Positions 11,270 to 23,275 are shown, counted from the stretch's first letter. The stretch: 50,789 nt of DNA from Paulinella micropora (GCA_009731375.1 BJOX01000334.1:12210-62998), one strand, 5' to 3'. Notes: generated by a model from the sequence alone, not told the origin. Made by a program: numbers and translations.

Positions 11270-12703
11270 GGGTCGCTACCCCGAGCGGGCCCAACACTTC
11301 ATGCTGAGTGATACGTGTCCACAAGAGGACACCTACGATGTGCTGCGGCAAGAACTGCTCTAACACGGACTGCTTTCCGGCCCGCACCCCCGGCATCAAC
11401 CACGGCGAGTCGACAGTAGCTAGACCGGTGCACTGGAGCTTCTCAACGGCCTCCTTGATAAAGTCCTCCTGAGAGATCTTGATCGTCCGGCCTAACCGAC
11501 AGTCTTCCTTATCTTCGATGTTCAAGCCTACCACCCCGGTTGGCGCCTCTTGCTTAAAGACCCTAAAGGCCTTCTTACCAGCTGCAGCTAAGAACTCCGC
11601 TTCTACATCCTTACCACTGAACGCTCCCATCATGTCGTCGACGTGCGGCACGAACACAAAGTCCGGTTTGTCCTTACCGGGTAGCCAGCGCCAAAAGAAG
11701 CAAGGAAAAGCGACATGAGCCTTAAAGCCTAAACCCTCCAAGAAAGGGACTAGCTTGTACCGCCGCCATTGGCGGCCCGCGTCCGGTCTGCCATAGAGGG
11801 CTTTAAGCATTTCCCACACATACCCCGGCTTTTCTAAACCAAACGGTGGTACGATGTAACTGGGGCGATACCCCTGCTCAGCTGCAGACGCCTCTGTGTA
11901 TGCGGTGCCTACGTCCCACTTTGACAAGACTAAGCCAAAGAACACTGTTAGGGCGAAAAGCATCAGATGGTAGGGCACACGGGGTTGGGAAGTCCCGTTT
12001 CCCAAAATGCCATCCCTGTATCATGGAAAACCCCTTGGCCGTCCATCGGCTTTTGAACTTTAGGATCTCTCCCCCCGCCTCTTTGGTGGCATCAACGAAC
12101 CGCCCTTCACAAATGTCTTTCTTGTCTACTAAGTCGGCTCGGACTCTCCGGAAGCAACCCTTCTCCCAGACCGTAGCCATCTCTTCGGCTCGGGCGTCGT
12201 CCCAGTACCCTAGCTCATCAGCTTGCTTCTCACTCACCGGTCTAGTGAACGTGGCGGCATGTGCGGTCTCCGGACCATCGGGCAAGGTACTTGACGATCT
12301 CCGAGTCCAACACACGGTCTGGGGAGTCGTCATCCTCAAACTTTACCCAGTGGGCTGGTCCGTTCTTCTTCTGCTTCTTAACCCATTTGGGTTCACTCAC
12401 GTCTTGCACCTGATCTCGTCGGACCTTGTCCCGAAAACCCACCCCATAGGTCTTCTTGGCCCAAGCCCAGCCCCACTGAGTGGCTGGGGTCTCCACCCAC
12501 CTTCCCTTCAACTCCGGGCCTATTATTTCCGGGTCGGGATCGGGGGCTTCTTTCTCGGCTTTCACGGCTTCCTGCTCCGAGGTCGCTTCCTCCGCTTCGC
12601 CGTCGGAATCGGAGCTGTCAAGCTCCCCTTGATCCGCGGCCTTCTTACCTTCACCGGGATCGGTCACCCCCCACACGGGGCTTTGGGACAAACAACTGCT
12701 CAA
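11214..12703 (-). pseudogene. Copia copy 1 reverse transcriptase, frameshifted
   Basis: An acidic linker (12242-12703) leads to the Copia RT N-terminus (KFKSRWTAKGFSMIQG near 12050). The polymerase core is in 11214-12005: SKWDVGTAYTEA is motif A (family D-V-x-x-A-Y/F), LYGRPDAGRQW is the Copia motif usually read as LYGLKQAPRQW, and HVDDMMGAF is motif C (family YVDD-M). Both catalytic Asp residues of motif C are kept. Frames change near 12000 and near 12330. Confidence 0.85.
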
Positions 12704-13283
12704 GGGCGGCGTCTTCCACTAACGGGTCTCCCTTGAACGACTCCAAGCTCAGGCCCTTCTTCTCCCAGAGGGGTTGCAACAAAGGCCAGGCCGGTTGGTT
12801 GTCGTCAAAGTTCTTGATGTTTCGCCATGGGAACACCCTACCTTCAGACAGGATCAAGTGTGCGGAATACTCCAAACTCAGCCCTAACCAGGCGGCTATG
12901 TGCGTCCGGCTCTCGTCATGTCCTAACCTGCCCTCGATGACCATGTGGCATAGATACCCAAAAGAATGAAGGTAAGCTATCCAATTTACCTTCCTTTCGC
13001 GGGGCATAAGCTCAAACATCCGGACCTCACCACCGGATCGTTTCGGCGAAAGGTTGTGCAAGAGGATAGCGTGCTGCCACGCATATCCCAAGAGTCCATA
13101 GGGCAGCTGAGCCTTAACCAGGTTATGGCGCGCTTTGCGCCAAAAGTCACGTTGGGACACTTCAGCATAGGCGTTCTTGTTGTGTTCGTTGAGGGTGTTG
13201 ATCCTCTTCCTCACTCCCTTGTCCCGGACTAGCTCCTTGAAGTCAGCTGAGATATGCTCACCATCTACCCGAACTTCCTTCAC
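12651..13283 (-). pseudogene. Copia copy 1 integrase C-terminal half
   Basis: This piece continues the integrase core. It includes RINTLNEHNKNAYAEVSQRD where Copia integrases usually have the catalytic-Glu helix, then YAWQHAILLHNLSP and the HSFGYLCHMVIEGRLGHDES segment typical of the post-core region. The catalytic Glu cannot be placed with certainty. It overlaps the previous piece in another frame. Confidence 0.75.
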
Positions 13284-14305
13284 CTTCTTACCGTTTGCGT
13301 CTCAAGGAAATTTATGCATTCCCGCATGAAACGCACTTGTGGTGCCGCGGTGCAATCCTTTAGAAGGAGGCCAAAAGCATGCCCGGTGTTAGCCTCGATT
13401 CCCACCATGACGTACCAAAACCCCTCATAGAGGGGTTTGCGTAGGCACCCGGACTTGTCGAACGCCACAGCTTCGAACTTCCCTACTTGTGTCAACTGGT
13501 TGCTTGCCGGGTGGTTCACTTTTCCCCCTTTTGCGGCTGGACACTCCTTACACTCTTTTACCGCTTGCTCATGGGTTTTGTCACCCACTATCTTGATCCC
13601 GTACGCTTCACTGATGAGGCGCTGCATGCTGCTTCCGGGCCCTCCGAACTTCTGATGAAGTTGTTCACTAGTCAACTCAGTGACCTTAGCCATCTCCTTC
13701 CCAAAGAAAGCTCTAGCCTCAACCTTATCCGCAGCCAGCTCTTGGTTGGTGGACGTCACGAAACGCCACACCTTGTCCACCGCGTCGAGGTAAAGGACCC
13801 CGGCCTTAAGCTCAGGGGAAATGTCCGGTATCCGGGCGTTGGTGATATAGTCCTCTCCTTTCTTATTGAGAACTACACTGTACCCTTCCTTAGCTAACTG
13901 AGGACCAGAGAATAAGGTTTCATCTACGTTGGAGCTAACCCACACACTACCTAGATGCAACCTGTTCTTTTCCCCCTTTCCGTTCACGGTCGTCATGTCT
14001 AACGAGCCCTTCTTAGTCACGGTGGTCTCCCCGTTGACCGTGTCTACCCGTTTCATCCCTTGCTGAATGTTGAACAAACGTTGTTCAGCTCCAGCCGGCA
14101 CAAAGTGCAACGTAGCTCCCGAATCGAACATGGGGTCTTTGTCCGCACTCCGTCCTAGGAGGGCCTGTTCTGCTAGCCGAATACCCTTAGCCATCCATCC
14201 GCGTTCGTTCATGAAACGAACTAGGTCGTCAACCGGGTCAGCTTCTCCCTCGGCTTCCGGCAAACTCGCGTATTCCTTCTCTAGTACGCTCTCACCGCCC
14301 ACCAC
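13280..14305 (-). pseudogene. Copia copy 1 protease and integrase N-terminal half
   Basis: The open frame starts with an acidic linker, then the aspartic protease motif FDSGATLHFVP (D-S-G-A) near residue 59. A GAG-pre-integrase region follows with the zinc-binding HHCC remnant ending CKECPAAKGG. The start of the integrase core includes FDKSGCLRKP and GFWYVMVGIEANTGHAFG. The frame stops at 13280, in the middle of the integrase core, and continues in another frame in the next piece. Confidence 0.8.
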
Positions 14306-16378
14306 CCTTTCTCAGACTCTGAACGGCTTAGTACGAGGTTGAAACCCGGCGGCACTATTTGCTGCTGTTCCTTCTACGGCCCAATATCTTGGCCACCTAG
14401 GCTTGTTCATGGGATACTCACTCCCCTGCGCCCAGTCGTACAACAGCCTAGTCCACTCTCCCCACCTGTTCCGGAAGTCAACTTCATCTTTTTCTTCCTC
14501 ACCGCTCAACGCCGGACGATGCAACCGGCGCATCTCCTCTTGCTGCTCTGCCACGGCTCGGAGTCGACTCTCTCGCTCTCCGGTACCTAGTCGAGTAGGA
14601 CTATCACTGACAGGCTCAGCTGAGGCTAAGGGGGCCGTAGACGGACCGGTACCAGTAGTAGGGGGTAACAGAGCACCTTTCGGTCTGCAGGGGGTACCGT
14701 CGTAGCATGGGACGCAAACCAGGGCATCCCACTCACGGAGGCTCGGACCGTCTCAAGGAAGCCAAACGCACGAGCGCCCACTGACCTACGCCTATTGCTT
14801 GGGCTGGTGGAGGGCGTAGTCACCGGCTTGCTATCGGTCCCGGTGGTAGCATCCCCACCACCGGGTTCGGCATCAACACTAGGGTCAGGTCCTATGGGGG
14901 ACGGTACCCTACCGGAGCTCTACCCACGTCTCCATCTCTAGCCGGGGACTCTTCACCTTCACGCTCCCCTTCCCTGTCGGATTCCGAGGAAGGATCGGCA
15001 TCGGGCTGCATCTCCGGGGGCTCATCTTCCACGTCCGCCAAACCATCGGGTTGGTAGTCCTCCGGGCCGGGCCTCACCTTCATCCCATGTACCTTTTCCC
15101 TTTTTGCTTTGAGTAAAGATTTCAGGTTTTGGCTCATGATACCACTAACAGCCTCAGCCGGCCCGGCCTTTGAACCAATCTCAACCTTCGGGGCAGGTAC
15201 CGCTGACGGCCCGCTCGCCCCGCTAGGTCTACCCTTACTCTCTCCACGGGGGTTGGGTGCTATCGGACGGAGGGGAGTACCCTTCACCTCTTGGGTGCGT
15301 ACAGGCACCGGTGCTACGGGCGGGGGCACAACTCCCCCACGAGGGGTGAATACCCCACCTCTGAAGTACATATGCTTCGCTTGTGCACCGGCCTGAGGTT
15401 CATGTTGGCGGTACACCTTCCGCCATGAGGGTACACCAGACGCCTCTCCCATGTTACCGGTTGTTGGCTAATGACCATTCGGTTAACTGTCCGGGTTCAC
15501 GGGGCTTTGCAGAGTGGATGATGGGCAAGAGGGACCGGTTCCACGGGATACCCCGCTTCGCGGCTTCGTGTCTCACTATGGCCTCAACCATTAGGGGATG
15601 ACTCCCACTTTTGATTTGGGCTGCTAACCCCCGTTCTCCCATCTCGCACATTAGAGCTAGATGATCCCTTCGTGCTATGTCGGCTGACCACCGGCGCAAT
15701 GCATTCTCTCTCTCTTGCTTGGCTCGCTGGTACTGATGGAATTGTTCAACGCAATAGTTGCTATCGATGAGAGTGGCTGCCTTAATCCTAAGGCTGTTGA
15801 AGGGAGACTCAAGGCCCTTCAACCGGGCTACGCACTGGCGCTTTCCTTCCGCTACGCCATGGCATCGCCCCTCATTCATCTCATCTATTCGGCATCATCC
15901 TCAAGCAAGATCTCAAGACTGTTCTCGTCCTCCGGTGGTATGATCGGCTCGGGAAGGTTGGCACCCCCGGGTTTAGCCATAAGGGCTTTGTCTTTCGACT
16001 TGCCGGTTAGGAACTTTACCATCTGAGCTAAGGCTACGCCCGGCTCCTCATCCTCGAAGTCATCCCTATCACTCCCCCCTTTTGACCCTTTTGCTGCCTC
16101 GCCCTTCTCCTTTCGGCTTTTCTCCGGGCACTTGCTCAACTTGTGCTTGCCCCCGCACACCCGGCACTTCTTACTGCACTTTCCGGCGATGTGCCCCTTT
16201 TCAAAACAGTTAAAGCACTTTGGCCCCTTGCTCTTCTCGCTCTTCTTGCTTTTCTCCCCCTTGGGGGTGTCTGCCGGTTTGGGAGGGGTCTTATTGGCTT
16301 TAGTGGGGTCATGCTCAAACCTACATTTGTCGGCCCATCAACACCCCCCCTGTTTGTCCCACAAGAAACACACCCCTC
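14306..16378 (-). pseudogene. Copia copy 1 Gag C-terminus and linker, zinc knuckles, frameshifted
   Basis: A classic CCHC knuckle (C-x2-C-x4-H-x4-C, CFNCFEKGHIAGKC) lies near 16170-16215 on the minus strand. A second knuckle-like C-x2-C-x3-H-x4-C follows directly, then a Lys/Glu/Gly-rich acidic stretch, a piece resembling a helical domain (15454-15879), and a Pro/Gly-rich linker (14892-15452). Several stops and shifts separate these, so no single protein can be read. Nucleocapsid RNA binding is the family role of the CCHC knuckle. Confidence 0.65.
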
Positions 16379-17703
16379 TCACCTTCCCTCAACATGGAGG
16401 TAACGGCAGGAGGCCCCACGAGTGCATTTCCCTTCCTTGCTGAAGAGCCAGCACTCGTCCTTGAATTTCCCTTTTCCGGCCTTGCGAGCTGCCAAACCTT
16501 TCTCTGTGGAACTAGTCACTTTGGCCCGGTCAACCTTCTTGTCTAGCTCCAGGGCACGATCTTGCACGAACCTCCACCAGGAGGCAAAGTCCCACTTGAA
16601 CTGCTTACGGTTCAGTTCAGCCATTTCAACCCAGACTTGCCAAGCTTTCTTCACCCTAGAGTCAGATTGCTTTGGGCCCACTAACGCATCCTTCACTATT
16701 TGCTGCATCCGGTCATCGGTTGGGGCTTGGCCATAATCAGCCAACCAGTCTCTCCTAGCGTTCAAGTCTACACACTGACCGACGTACTTTTGCTTACTCG
16801 TAAAGAGGAAGTCATTCAGTTCCTTCACCTTGTCCTGGACATCAGAGGGGTCGGCTTTCTTGTACCGGGCTAGCAGTCTGTCCCACAGTGCTTTAGGGTT
16901 TTGGCCAAAGGTCAGTTTCTACGGATCAGCTAAGTCACGCACTAGACTTTTCGCCTCACCACCGAGCATGTCATAGATGATATTGAACACCCTCTCTTTT
17001 TGCTTGCTCATCTCAGCAAGTACACTAGCGTCATAGGCTATCACCTGTCGTGTTAGTGCGCCAGCACGATCAGCACCCCCTAGTAGTGGGGTTTTGACCT
17101 TAGAGGGGTCCGTCTGTCCTCGAGAGGCCCCACTCTTGCTGTCGCCCTCTAAGTCTGAGCCCTTGCCAGTTGACAGCCTAGGTTTGTCAGTGCTAGCATA
17201 CCCACTAGAGTAGAGGTCAGAGGTGTGCCGGTCTTCATCATCATCCTCCTCCTCCTTTCCTTTTTCAGTCTCAGTGGTTGGTTTATCTTTCGGACTGCCA
17301 AAAACCGGTTTGTAACGCTTGACTGGGGTTTCCTTGTCTTCCTCCACCCTAACGCCTCCTCAAGGTTTGGAGCTTCCGGTTTGGGGTTGGGCATGGGCCA
17401 CAGGCGAGTAGAACCCTTGGCTTTGTCCTCGAAGTATTCCTTTACTACTTCTTCGTCCAAGTCAGCCCAATCATTCCACTCTGCCACCTCTTCCCAAGCT
17501 AGTATAAAGGGGAGCACCTCTCTACCCTTAAGCTGTATCCCTAATACATTTTCGCGATGTACATATTGTTTGTGGGCGTCAGCACCCTGCAGCACTTCTT
17601 TAGGGGCCTTAGCATTACAGCTTTGCACTACCTGCCTATGCAATAGGATCCATGCCTCTTTGCAGGTGAACGTAATCTTATTGTCTGTCTTACTTGTAGT
17701 CAT
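16379..17703 (-). pseudogene. Copia copy 1 Gag, frameshifted, with CCCH finger
   Basis: The likely start is ATG at 17703 (MTTSKTDNKITF). The frame breaks near 17345 and again near 16860-16920. The N-terminal piece has an Asp/Glu/Trp-rich segment (AWEEVAEWNDWADLDEE). The C-terminal piece ends with a CCCH zinc finger, C-x8-C-x5-C-x3-H at 16394-16453, which is not the usual Copia Gag knuckle. Such fingers bind RNA in other proteins; that role here is inferred. Confidence 0.75.
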
Positions 17704-18361
17704 TTCTAACCACCGTAGCAGTCTCAGACACACGCTCCACACACACACACTTACACACAGCACACAGCTATGCTCTCTACTTGCCAAATAGAGATAGGGT
17801 CACGCTATGCTTACGCTGTTCTGATTGCACAGACACAGGCAAGCAACCACAGTAAGTACAGTAGTAGACATTAGTCTCCGGATACCTGAATAATCGTTTG
17901 CGCTGAGGCACTTTGATCAAAGGTTGAAGGAACAATAATGAATTTAATCAATGGTTAGAAACCAATGACTGAAACTCAATCTAATTTACCATAAATTTAT
18001 AGTGAAATAAATACCACAAATTTATATACTGATCTTGTGGTCAGAAATTCAAGTGATGATTCAGTATGGGCCAATCTATACTAACTGGCAACTAATTGTG
18101 AATAACGGTAATATCAACGTAACGAATAATAATTATGATACGAAATATGAAAATGGTAATGAATATGATCCGGTCAAATATAAATGTTATGTCGTGAAAT
18201 TGACCATAAAAGGTAACAATATATTTAGTAAATATTATTGCTTACTCTCCCCCTCGGCATAACATATATGCATATGTATATTATCTTCAAGTTACTAACA
18301 TGATTGGCCATATGAAACAATATGTAAACTAGCGATTCATGATGATGAAGTATGATACATG
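17704..18361. other. Spacer between Copia copy 1 and the PAT-like element
   Basis: AT-rich sequence with a CA-rich stretch (17735-17765). No gene is supported. The stretch 18035-18262 is open on the plus strand but Asn/Tyr-rich and looks like chance reading of AT-rich DNA. It may contain the 5' leader or LTR of Copia copy 1. Confidence 0.4.
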
Positions 18362-18594
18362 TTAAAGTTTCCGAATCGTAGTTTCGAATTTACAAGTAAA
18401 GAGAAGAAAAAGCTTTATTGGCCTAACCATCCGAACTCGTCGGAAGAGTGTGGAAGGGAAAGAGGGGCTAGGCTCAAATATTTCAGTCCATCAAGTTTAC
18501 AAACACTTCCAGTTGGCGGCTCTGATGTACACTCGAAACTCAGAAACAGCCGCACCTAAAAACTTGAGGACTGAAACTTAACATTACAAAGACC
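18362..18594. repeat. PAT-like element, terminal repeat A (copy 1)
   Basis: 233 bp, identical to 19195-19427 except for G/C and A/G changes at two positions. It forms the 3' terminus of the element on the coding (minus) strand. The first bases TTAA are shared with the end of repeat B. Confidence 0.95.
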
Positions 18595-19023
18595 GGCACG
18601 CTCTACTAGTCGACTTTAGAAGACCGGGTGGAGGAGGGGATAGCGGAAGGTAAATATTAAAAAGTGGAGCAATACTATCCATCGAAGCCGGATAAGGAAG
18701 CCGGGCGGAGGAGGGGAGAGCGGACAGTGTACTAACCCTAGAGTGACTGAACAATCCCAAGGACAGGGACAAACCTACACTAGACAAGGGAAGGCACCAA
18801 GCGAACAGAGCAGGCCAACCTAGTGACTCGTTGTCCACGGCAACTACAACCAACGGAAGCACCAAACGGTCCGAGGGAGACAAGAAGAACGACGGAGAAA
18901 GCGGAACCAGCAGAGGTCATCGGCGATCACGTAACGCCACCAGAAGCCCAGAAAAGACGGAGAGAAAGAAAAAAACAAAACAAAACAAGGGAAGGGTGGG
19001 CGGGCGTTTGAAAGTTGGGAAGA
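18595..19023. other. Unique spacer inside the PAT-like element
   Basis: 429 bp between terminal repeat A and the internal B-A junction. No protein is supported. It is purine-rich on the plus strand near 18940-19000. Confidence 0.7.
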
Positions 19024-19198
19024 TCTGACGATCTTTCCAACTTTCCAACCTAGGCCTACCAGACACCGGAGAAAACACGCGCCGGCTCCGCCGGCACGGC
19101 TACGCCGCGCCGGCCGGACTATTGTAAAAACGAAACAGCTCCTCGGAACTTTAACGGCGGTTAACTCCGGGCGAAGCCCGGAGCAAACCAGTAATTAA
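19024..19198. repeat. PAT-like element, internal repeat B (mate 25401-25575)
   Basis: 175 bp. It differs from 25401-25575 at one visible base (TTTCC versus TTCCC after GATC). It contains GC-rich inverted repeats, including GCCGGC-TCC-GCCGGC and CTCCGGGC-GAA-GCCCGGAG. It overlaps repeat A by TTAA at 19195-19198. Confidence 0.95.
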
Positions 19199-19427
19199 AG
19201 TTTCCGAATCGTAGTTTCGAATTTACAAGTAAAGAGAACAAAAAGCTTTATTGGCCTAACCATCCGAACTCGTCGGAAGAGTGTGGAAGGGAAAGAGGGG
19301 CTAGGCTCAAATATTTCAGTCCATCAAGTTTACAAACACTTCCAGTTGGCGGCTCTGATGTACACTCGGAACTCAGAAACAGCCGCACCTAAAAACTTGA
19401 GGACTGAAACTTAACATTACAAAGACC
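19195..19427. repeat. PAT-like element, internal repeat A (copy 2)
   Basis: Second copy of the 233-bp repeat A, lying immediately downstream of the recombinase stop and joined to internal repeat B. It supplies the internal half of the split direct repeat. Confidence 0.95.
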
Positions 19428-19442
19428 TCCACCAATTTGAGC

Positions 19443-20522
19443 CTAGCGACTACCCCCCCCCCCCCCCATAGCTTTTTGCTCTGCAACTAGCTCGGCCATC
19501 CTGGCGCCCACATACAGACGAAAGCAGGACGAAGACCAACGACCAGCACGCATGATCGAGGAATCTGACGCGCCGAGCGAGAAGAGACGAGCTGCTCCAC
19601 CACGACGAAGCGAGATCCCGTTGAAACGACGACCAGTCGCTACCCCCGCCTTCTGAAGAAGCTCTCGAGCAGTATTAACGAACGTAGAGCGGTCCAGCGG
19701 AGAATTATCGGCGAGACGGAAGTAGGGGTAGTTGCCGGCCAGAGGAAGCTTGAAAGCATCCCGACTGGACTCAAAGATCTTCTTCCACGCGTGGGGACAG
19801 ACGAGCGGGTTTTCTTGCTCGGCAAGGCCAACATCGCACCCGCGCCGGAACGGATCTTGTTTGGCGCCATCGAGAGTTACCATGATGAGACTCATGTCGT
19901 CGACCAGGCGCATACGAACAAAAGAATTAACTAAGAAGCGGCAAGTGGCCAGAGATCCTGAAGCAACCAATTCTCCTACACGAAAGAGACCGAAGAAGCC
20001 CCAGACCGCAACCGTAACAACCGTGATCCAAAGGTGGCGTGTAGACTTCGGGACATTGCGACTTTTGACGATACCCAAAGTGTAACTTGCCATGGCTTCT
20101 AACATAGGGAGCTCCAAGGTAAGACGACTATCGAGCTTAGTACGTTTGCTACGCTTGATTCCACGCCACGCCATTTCCACGAAGTGGTTCTCAGTGGGAT
20201 CGTCTAAACTCAACCGGAGGCAAAAGTCACGGATGGCATACATGTACACCTTACAGGTGGACACGGACATGAACTGGCTCAGCCAAACGAGAAAAAGAAC
20301 AATGAGCACTGGGTCAGGTTGCCACCAGACAGGAGACCAACGCTCCGTCGAGTAAGCAGAGCAGAAAGAACGCAACTTCCGGATAGCGGAGCTGTAGGCG
20401 GCGCTGGTGCTGTATGAAACGGAACACGCCATGACTTCCATCGCTGAGGTGACGAGCCAAGCAACCTCCGTTACTGCTGCAGAGGACGCAAAGAAGGCCC
20501 GGATGGGTTCGACTTGCACCAA
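19443..20522 (-). CDS. PAT-like element tyrosine recombinase
   Basis: 359 residues, the usual size for DIRS-order recombinases, which integrate a circular DNA intermediate. The catalytic fold is visible: an N-terminal SAM-like part (STSAAYSSAIRKLRSFC), then the first catalytic Arg in VWGFFGLFRVGELV, the second in NGISLRRGGAARL, GRW (position usually His or Trp) in MRAGRWSSS, and the Tyr nucleophile in FRLYVGARM. The box normally reading H-x-x-R has Ile in place of His (I-S-L-R). The frame is intact and overlaps the end of the RT-RH frame by about 50 bp, as is common in this group. It ends in a poly-Gly run from a G/C homopolymer just before repeat A. Confidence 0.93.
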   Translation of the reverse strand: MVQVEPIRAFFASSAAVTEVAWLVTSAMEVMACSVSYSTSAAYSSAIRKLRSFCSAYSTERWSPVWWQPDPVLIVLFLVWLSQFMSVSTCKVYMYAIRDFCLRLSLDDPTENHFVEMAWRGIKRSKRTKLDSRLTLELPMLEAMASYTLGIVKSRNVPKSTRHLWITVVTVAVWGFFGLFRVGELVASGSLATCRFLVNSFVRMRLVDDMSLIMVTLDGAKQDPFRRGCDVGLAEQENPLVCPHAWKKIFESSRDAFKLPLAGNYPYFRLADNSPLDRSTFVNTARELLQKAGVATGRRFNGISLRRGGAARLFSLGASDSSIMRAGRWSSSCFRLYVGARMAELVAEQKAMGGGGGSR

Positions 20523-22946
20523 GTTGCGATCGCTTGAGCCATCTGCGCACGGGCCAACAAATCGACAAGGTTAAGGCGTTCGCGCGGCTCTTGCGAGGCA
20601 GAAACAGAAACGCCAAGGAGAGCAAGCTTAGAAGTCCACCGGTCAATAAGGCTCTGAATGTTTGCCCGTGGCGAGTAACAAGAGTTAAGGCAGTGAGCGG
20701 CCGGGGAGCAGTCTGTAACGATATGGAACTTCTTGAAACCCAGGGCGACCGCAAACTCATGGGCAGCAACGTAAGCGCTAAACAACTCTCGCATAGGGGA
20801 CGAGGCGACTAAAGACTCTGAGCGCAGATCGGCTAACTCTTCATTGGACCAACAGCGAGAAGAGAAGTAGCCTTTGGAACGAGAGGGGGCCATGACGATG
20901 GCACCCCTGCCCCACTGCGAACCATCCACCTTACAAAAGTTCGCATCGGTCCAAAGTGTGCATCTGGCGGGGTCGTCGACCCATGTCATCGACTCACTGT
21001 CATAGTGGCCCGTCTTGAGAAAGTCCGACAGCGGGAGACGGAAGTTGGAAGCAAGGAGGAGGCTGCGAGCCCACTTCGCAGCATGGCAGGCTCTAGAACT
21101 AAAACGGCCACCCTTGCCACGCGATGCCGACATTGCGTTGAAAGAGATCCGCATGTTTCCCACCGCTGGTCGAAGAAAGAAGAGCATCTGAGAGACGAAA
21201 GACAAAAGGCCCAGGAGACGCTCGAAAGATTTGACAGAAAAGAATCCGCCACCGGCGATGGTGTCCAAGGCACTCAAAACGATCTTGCGTTTGTCAGTGG
21301 GCAGCTCTACGAACCAAAAGCCCTTGCGAGTGTCCTTAAACCAACCGAGGGAACGAAAGGACTGGCCAATAAATTCTTCATGCCACGGGATGCCCAGATG
21401 TTCAGAGAGGCTATTGAACTGCAACCTAAGTGCCCTAGCCTCCTTCCAGGAAGAACAAACGACGTCACTATTATCGACGTACAGCTTCAACGGGATAGTC
21501 TTATAGAGAAAGATTGACTCGAGGGATCTAGCGTAACGATTCCAACCGTCAGCGGCATAGACACCCCCAAACCCGGGCACAAGAAGAACGAAGTACAAAA
21601 GCCCGCCGGTGACTGGGTCCCTGCACGAGGAGACCTGTTGCCAGAAGAGCGAAGGCAACAACGGGGTCTGATTGTAAGCAGATTTGACATCTGCCCCAAA
21701 AACAACACAACCGGGACCGGCTTGGATGATCCTAGCCATCTGCATGTCGTGATTATAGTATTCTACCCCATCGTCCGTTCTTGGGCAAAGCTGGTTGAAA
21801 GAGAGAAAACGGGGGAAGGAAAGGTCGTTGATCAGTCTTTTTTCCCCATTTTCGGGATGCCATTTGTCCTTGGGGATGGCATGCTCACGTGTCACGATGG
21901 CTTGGTGTTTGCAACAGCGATTCGGAAAGGGAGGCCTCGTGAACGGGCCCGCCATGAAACCTTTCTTAACCGCTTTTATGTTTGCCTTATAAATCTGCCG
22001 GTTGTCTTCTTCGGAGAGAGCATGAGCGAGAGAATAGTCACGTAAGAATTCTCCTGTGCCTCTGTAGTGAGTATCAGTGCCTGTGAGGAAGCCTTCAAGC
22101 CAAACGACCTCTGCTTCCGGCAAGCAAAGTTTGGCAAGGTTTACAATGTTGTCAACTTTGAAGACAGATTTGTAAGGCTCTAAAACACCATCCCACAGCG
22201 GCAGAACTTCACGTTTCCCTGGCCGAAACCTCACGTCACCCTCTAGGCAACCAAAGAAACGAATGTTCCTACCTCTCCCCCTCTGAAACCTAAAGTTCAC
22301 AAGAGCGATGCCCCCGACTTGCAGACCACGAGAAGAGTCTCGAACGAACCAAACGTGCGTGGTATGTGGGGCGAAGCACTGAAGTTCCACCTTGCCTTGG
22401 AACCCCACCAACGCAACCACTCTGGCTCGACACAGCCTAGGCATCAGGGAGGAGAAAGAAATAGAGGGAGAGGCAGAAAGGATAAAAGACCAGAAAGGAA
22501 AGTCGTGCCACCACGTTTTCCCACTTTCCAACTCCAACAAAAGAGAAGGAAGGGAATCGACAGACACAACCCCTGCTGACAACAAATCAGGAGGCAGAGA
22601 GGGGGAGACTGAAATCCCATCATAGTTTGATGAACAAGAGACCTCAGACGGGGGAAGAGAGCGAACCCAAGCGCCCATCTCTTCCTCAGCCTCAATCTTA
22701 GCAATAACCCAAATCCACCTAGGGAAAGGGAAGAAAAAGGAAGCAGAAGTGAGAGAAAGAGAAGCAGAGGGGCTCGAAGGGACCGCATTGCCTTGCGAAC
22801 CACTCTGTTCAGAACACAGCACCAGAGGCTGCTGAGCAAAAGAAAAACTTGGACCCACCAAGGGGAAACAACTAAAAGGAACAACACCAGAGGAAAGAGA
22901 AGAAGAAAGAGAAGAAGAAAAAGTAGAAGCAGAAACAGTAGAAGTA

Positions 22947-22986
<40 letters not shown>

Positions 22987-23275
22987 TAGTGGTAGTAGAA
23001 GTAGTAGTAGAAGTAGTAGAAGTAGTAGTAGTAGAAGTAGTAGTAGAAGTAGTAGTAGAAGTAGTATTAGTAGTAGTAGAAGTAGTAGTAGAAGTAGTAG
23101 TGGTAGTAGTGGTAGTAGAAGTAGTATAAGAAAAAGAAGAAGAAGAAGAAGAAGAAGAAGAAGAAGAAGAAGAAGAAAAGGAAGAAGAAGAAGAGGAGAA
23201 GAAGAGGAAAAAGAAAAAGGAGAAGAAGAAAAAGAAGAAGAAGAAAAAGAAGAAGTAGGAAAGGAGACAGGACAA
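20471..23275 (-). CDS. PAT-like element reverse transcriptase-RNase H
   Basis: The frame is 934 codons, but the first 120 or so come from a microsatellite (poly Phe/Ser/Thr) and the true N-terminus lies in another frame upstream. RT motifs: ADVKSAYNQTPLLP (motif A), LLVPGFGGVYAADGW (motif B region) and KLYVDNSDVV (motif C, near 21460-21485), where the usual second Asp of YxDD is Asn. The RNase H part follows with LWTDANFCKVDG, SSPMRELFSAYVAAHE and HIVTDCSPAAHCLN. The frame is uninterrupted to the stop at 20471-20473, near the start of the recombinase. The connection-domain order is as expected for the DIRS order. Confidence 0.92.

Larger units (their letters stand above)
10538..17703 (-). mobile_element. 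Degraded Ty1/Copia retrotransposon (copy 1)
   Basis: On the minus strand the order is Gag, protease, integrase, reverse transcriptase, RNase H, which is the Copia order. The coding potential is split over at least eight reading-frame pieces, so the copy is inactive. It is much more GC-rich than its flanks, which suggests a different compositional origin. No LTRs, primer binding site or target duplication were found by eye in 10000-10537 or 17704-18361. Confidence 0.9.

Noticed and set aside
18035-18262. 75-codon Asn/Tyr-rich open frame
   Set aside because: The composition follows AT-rich DNA; no start context or similarity.
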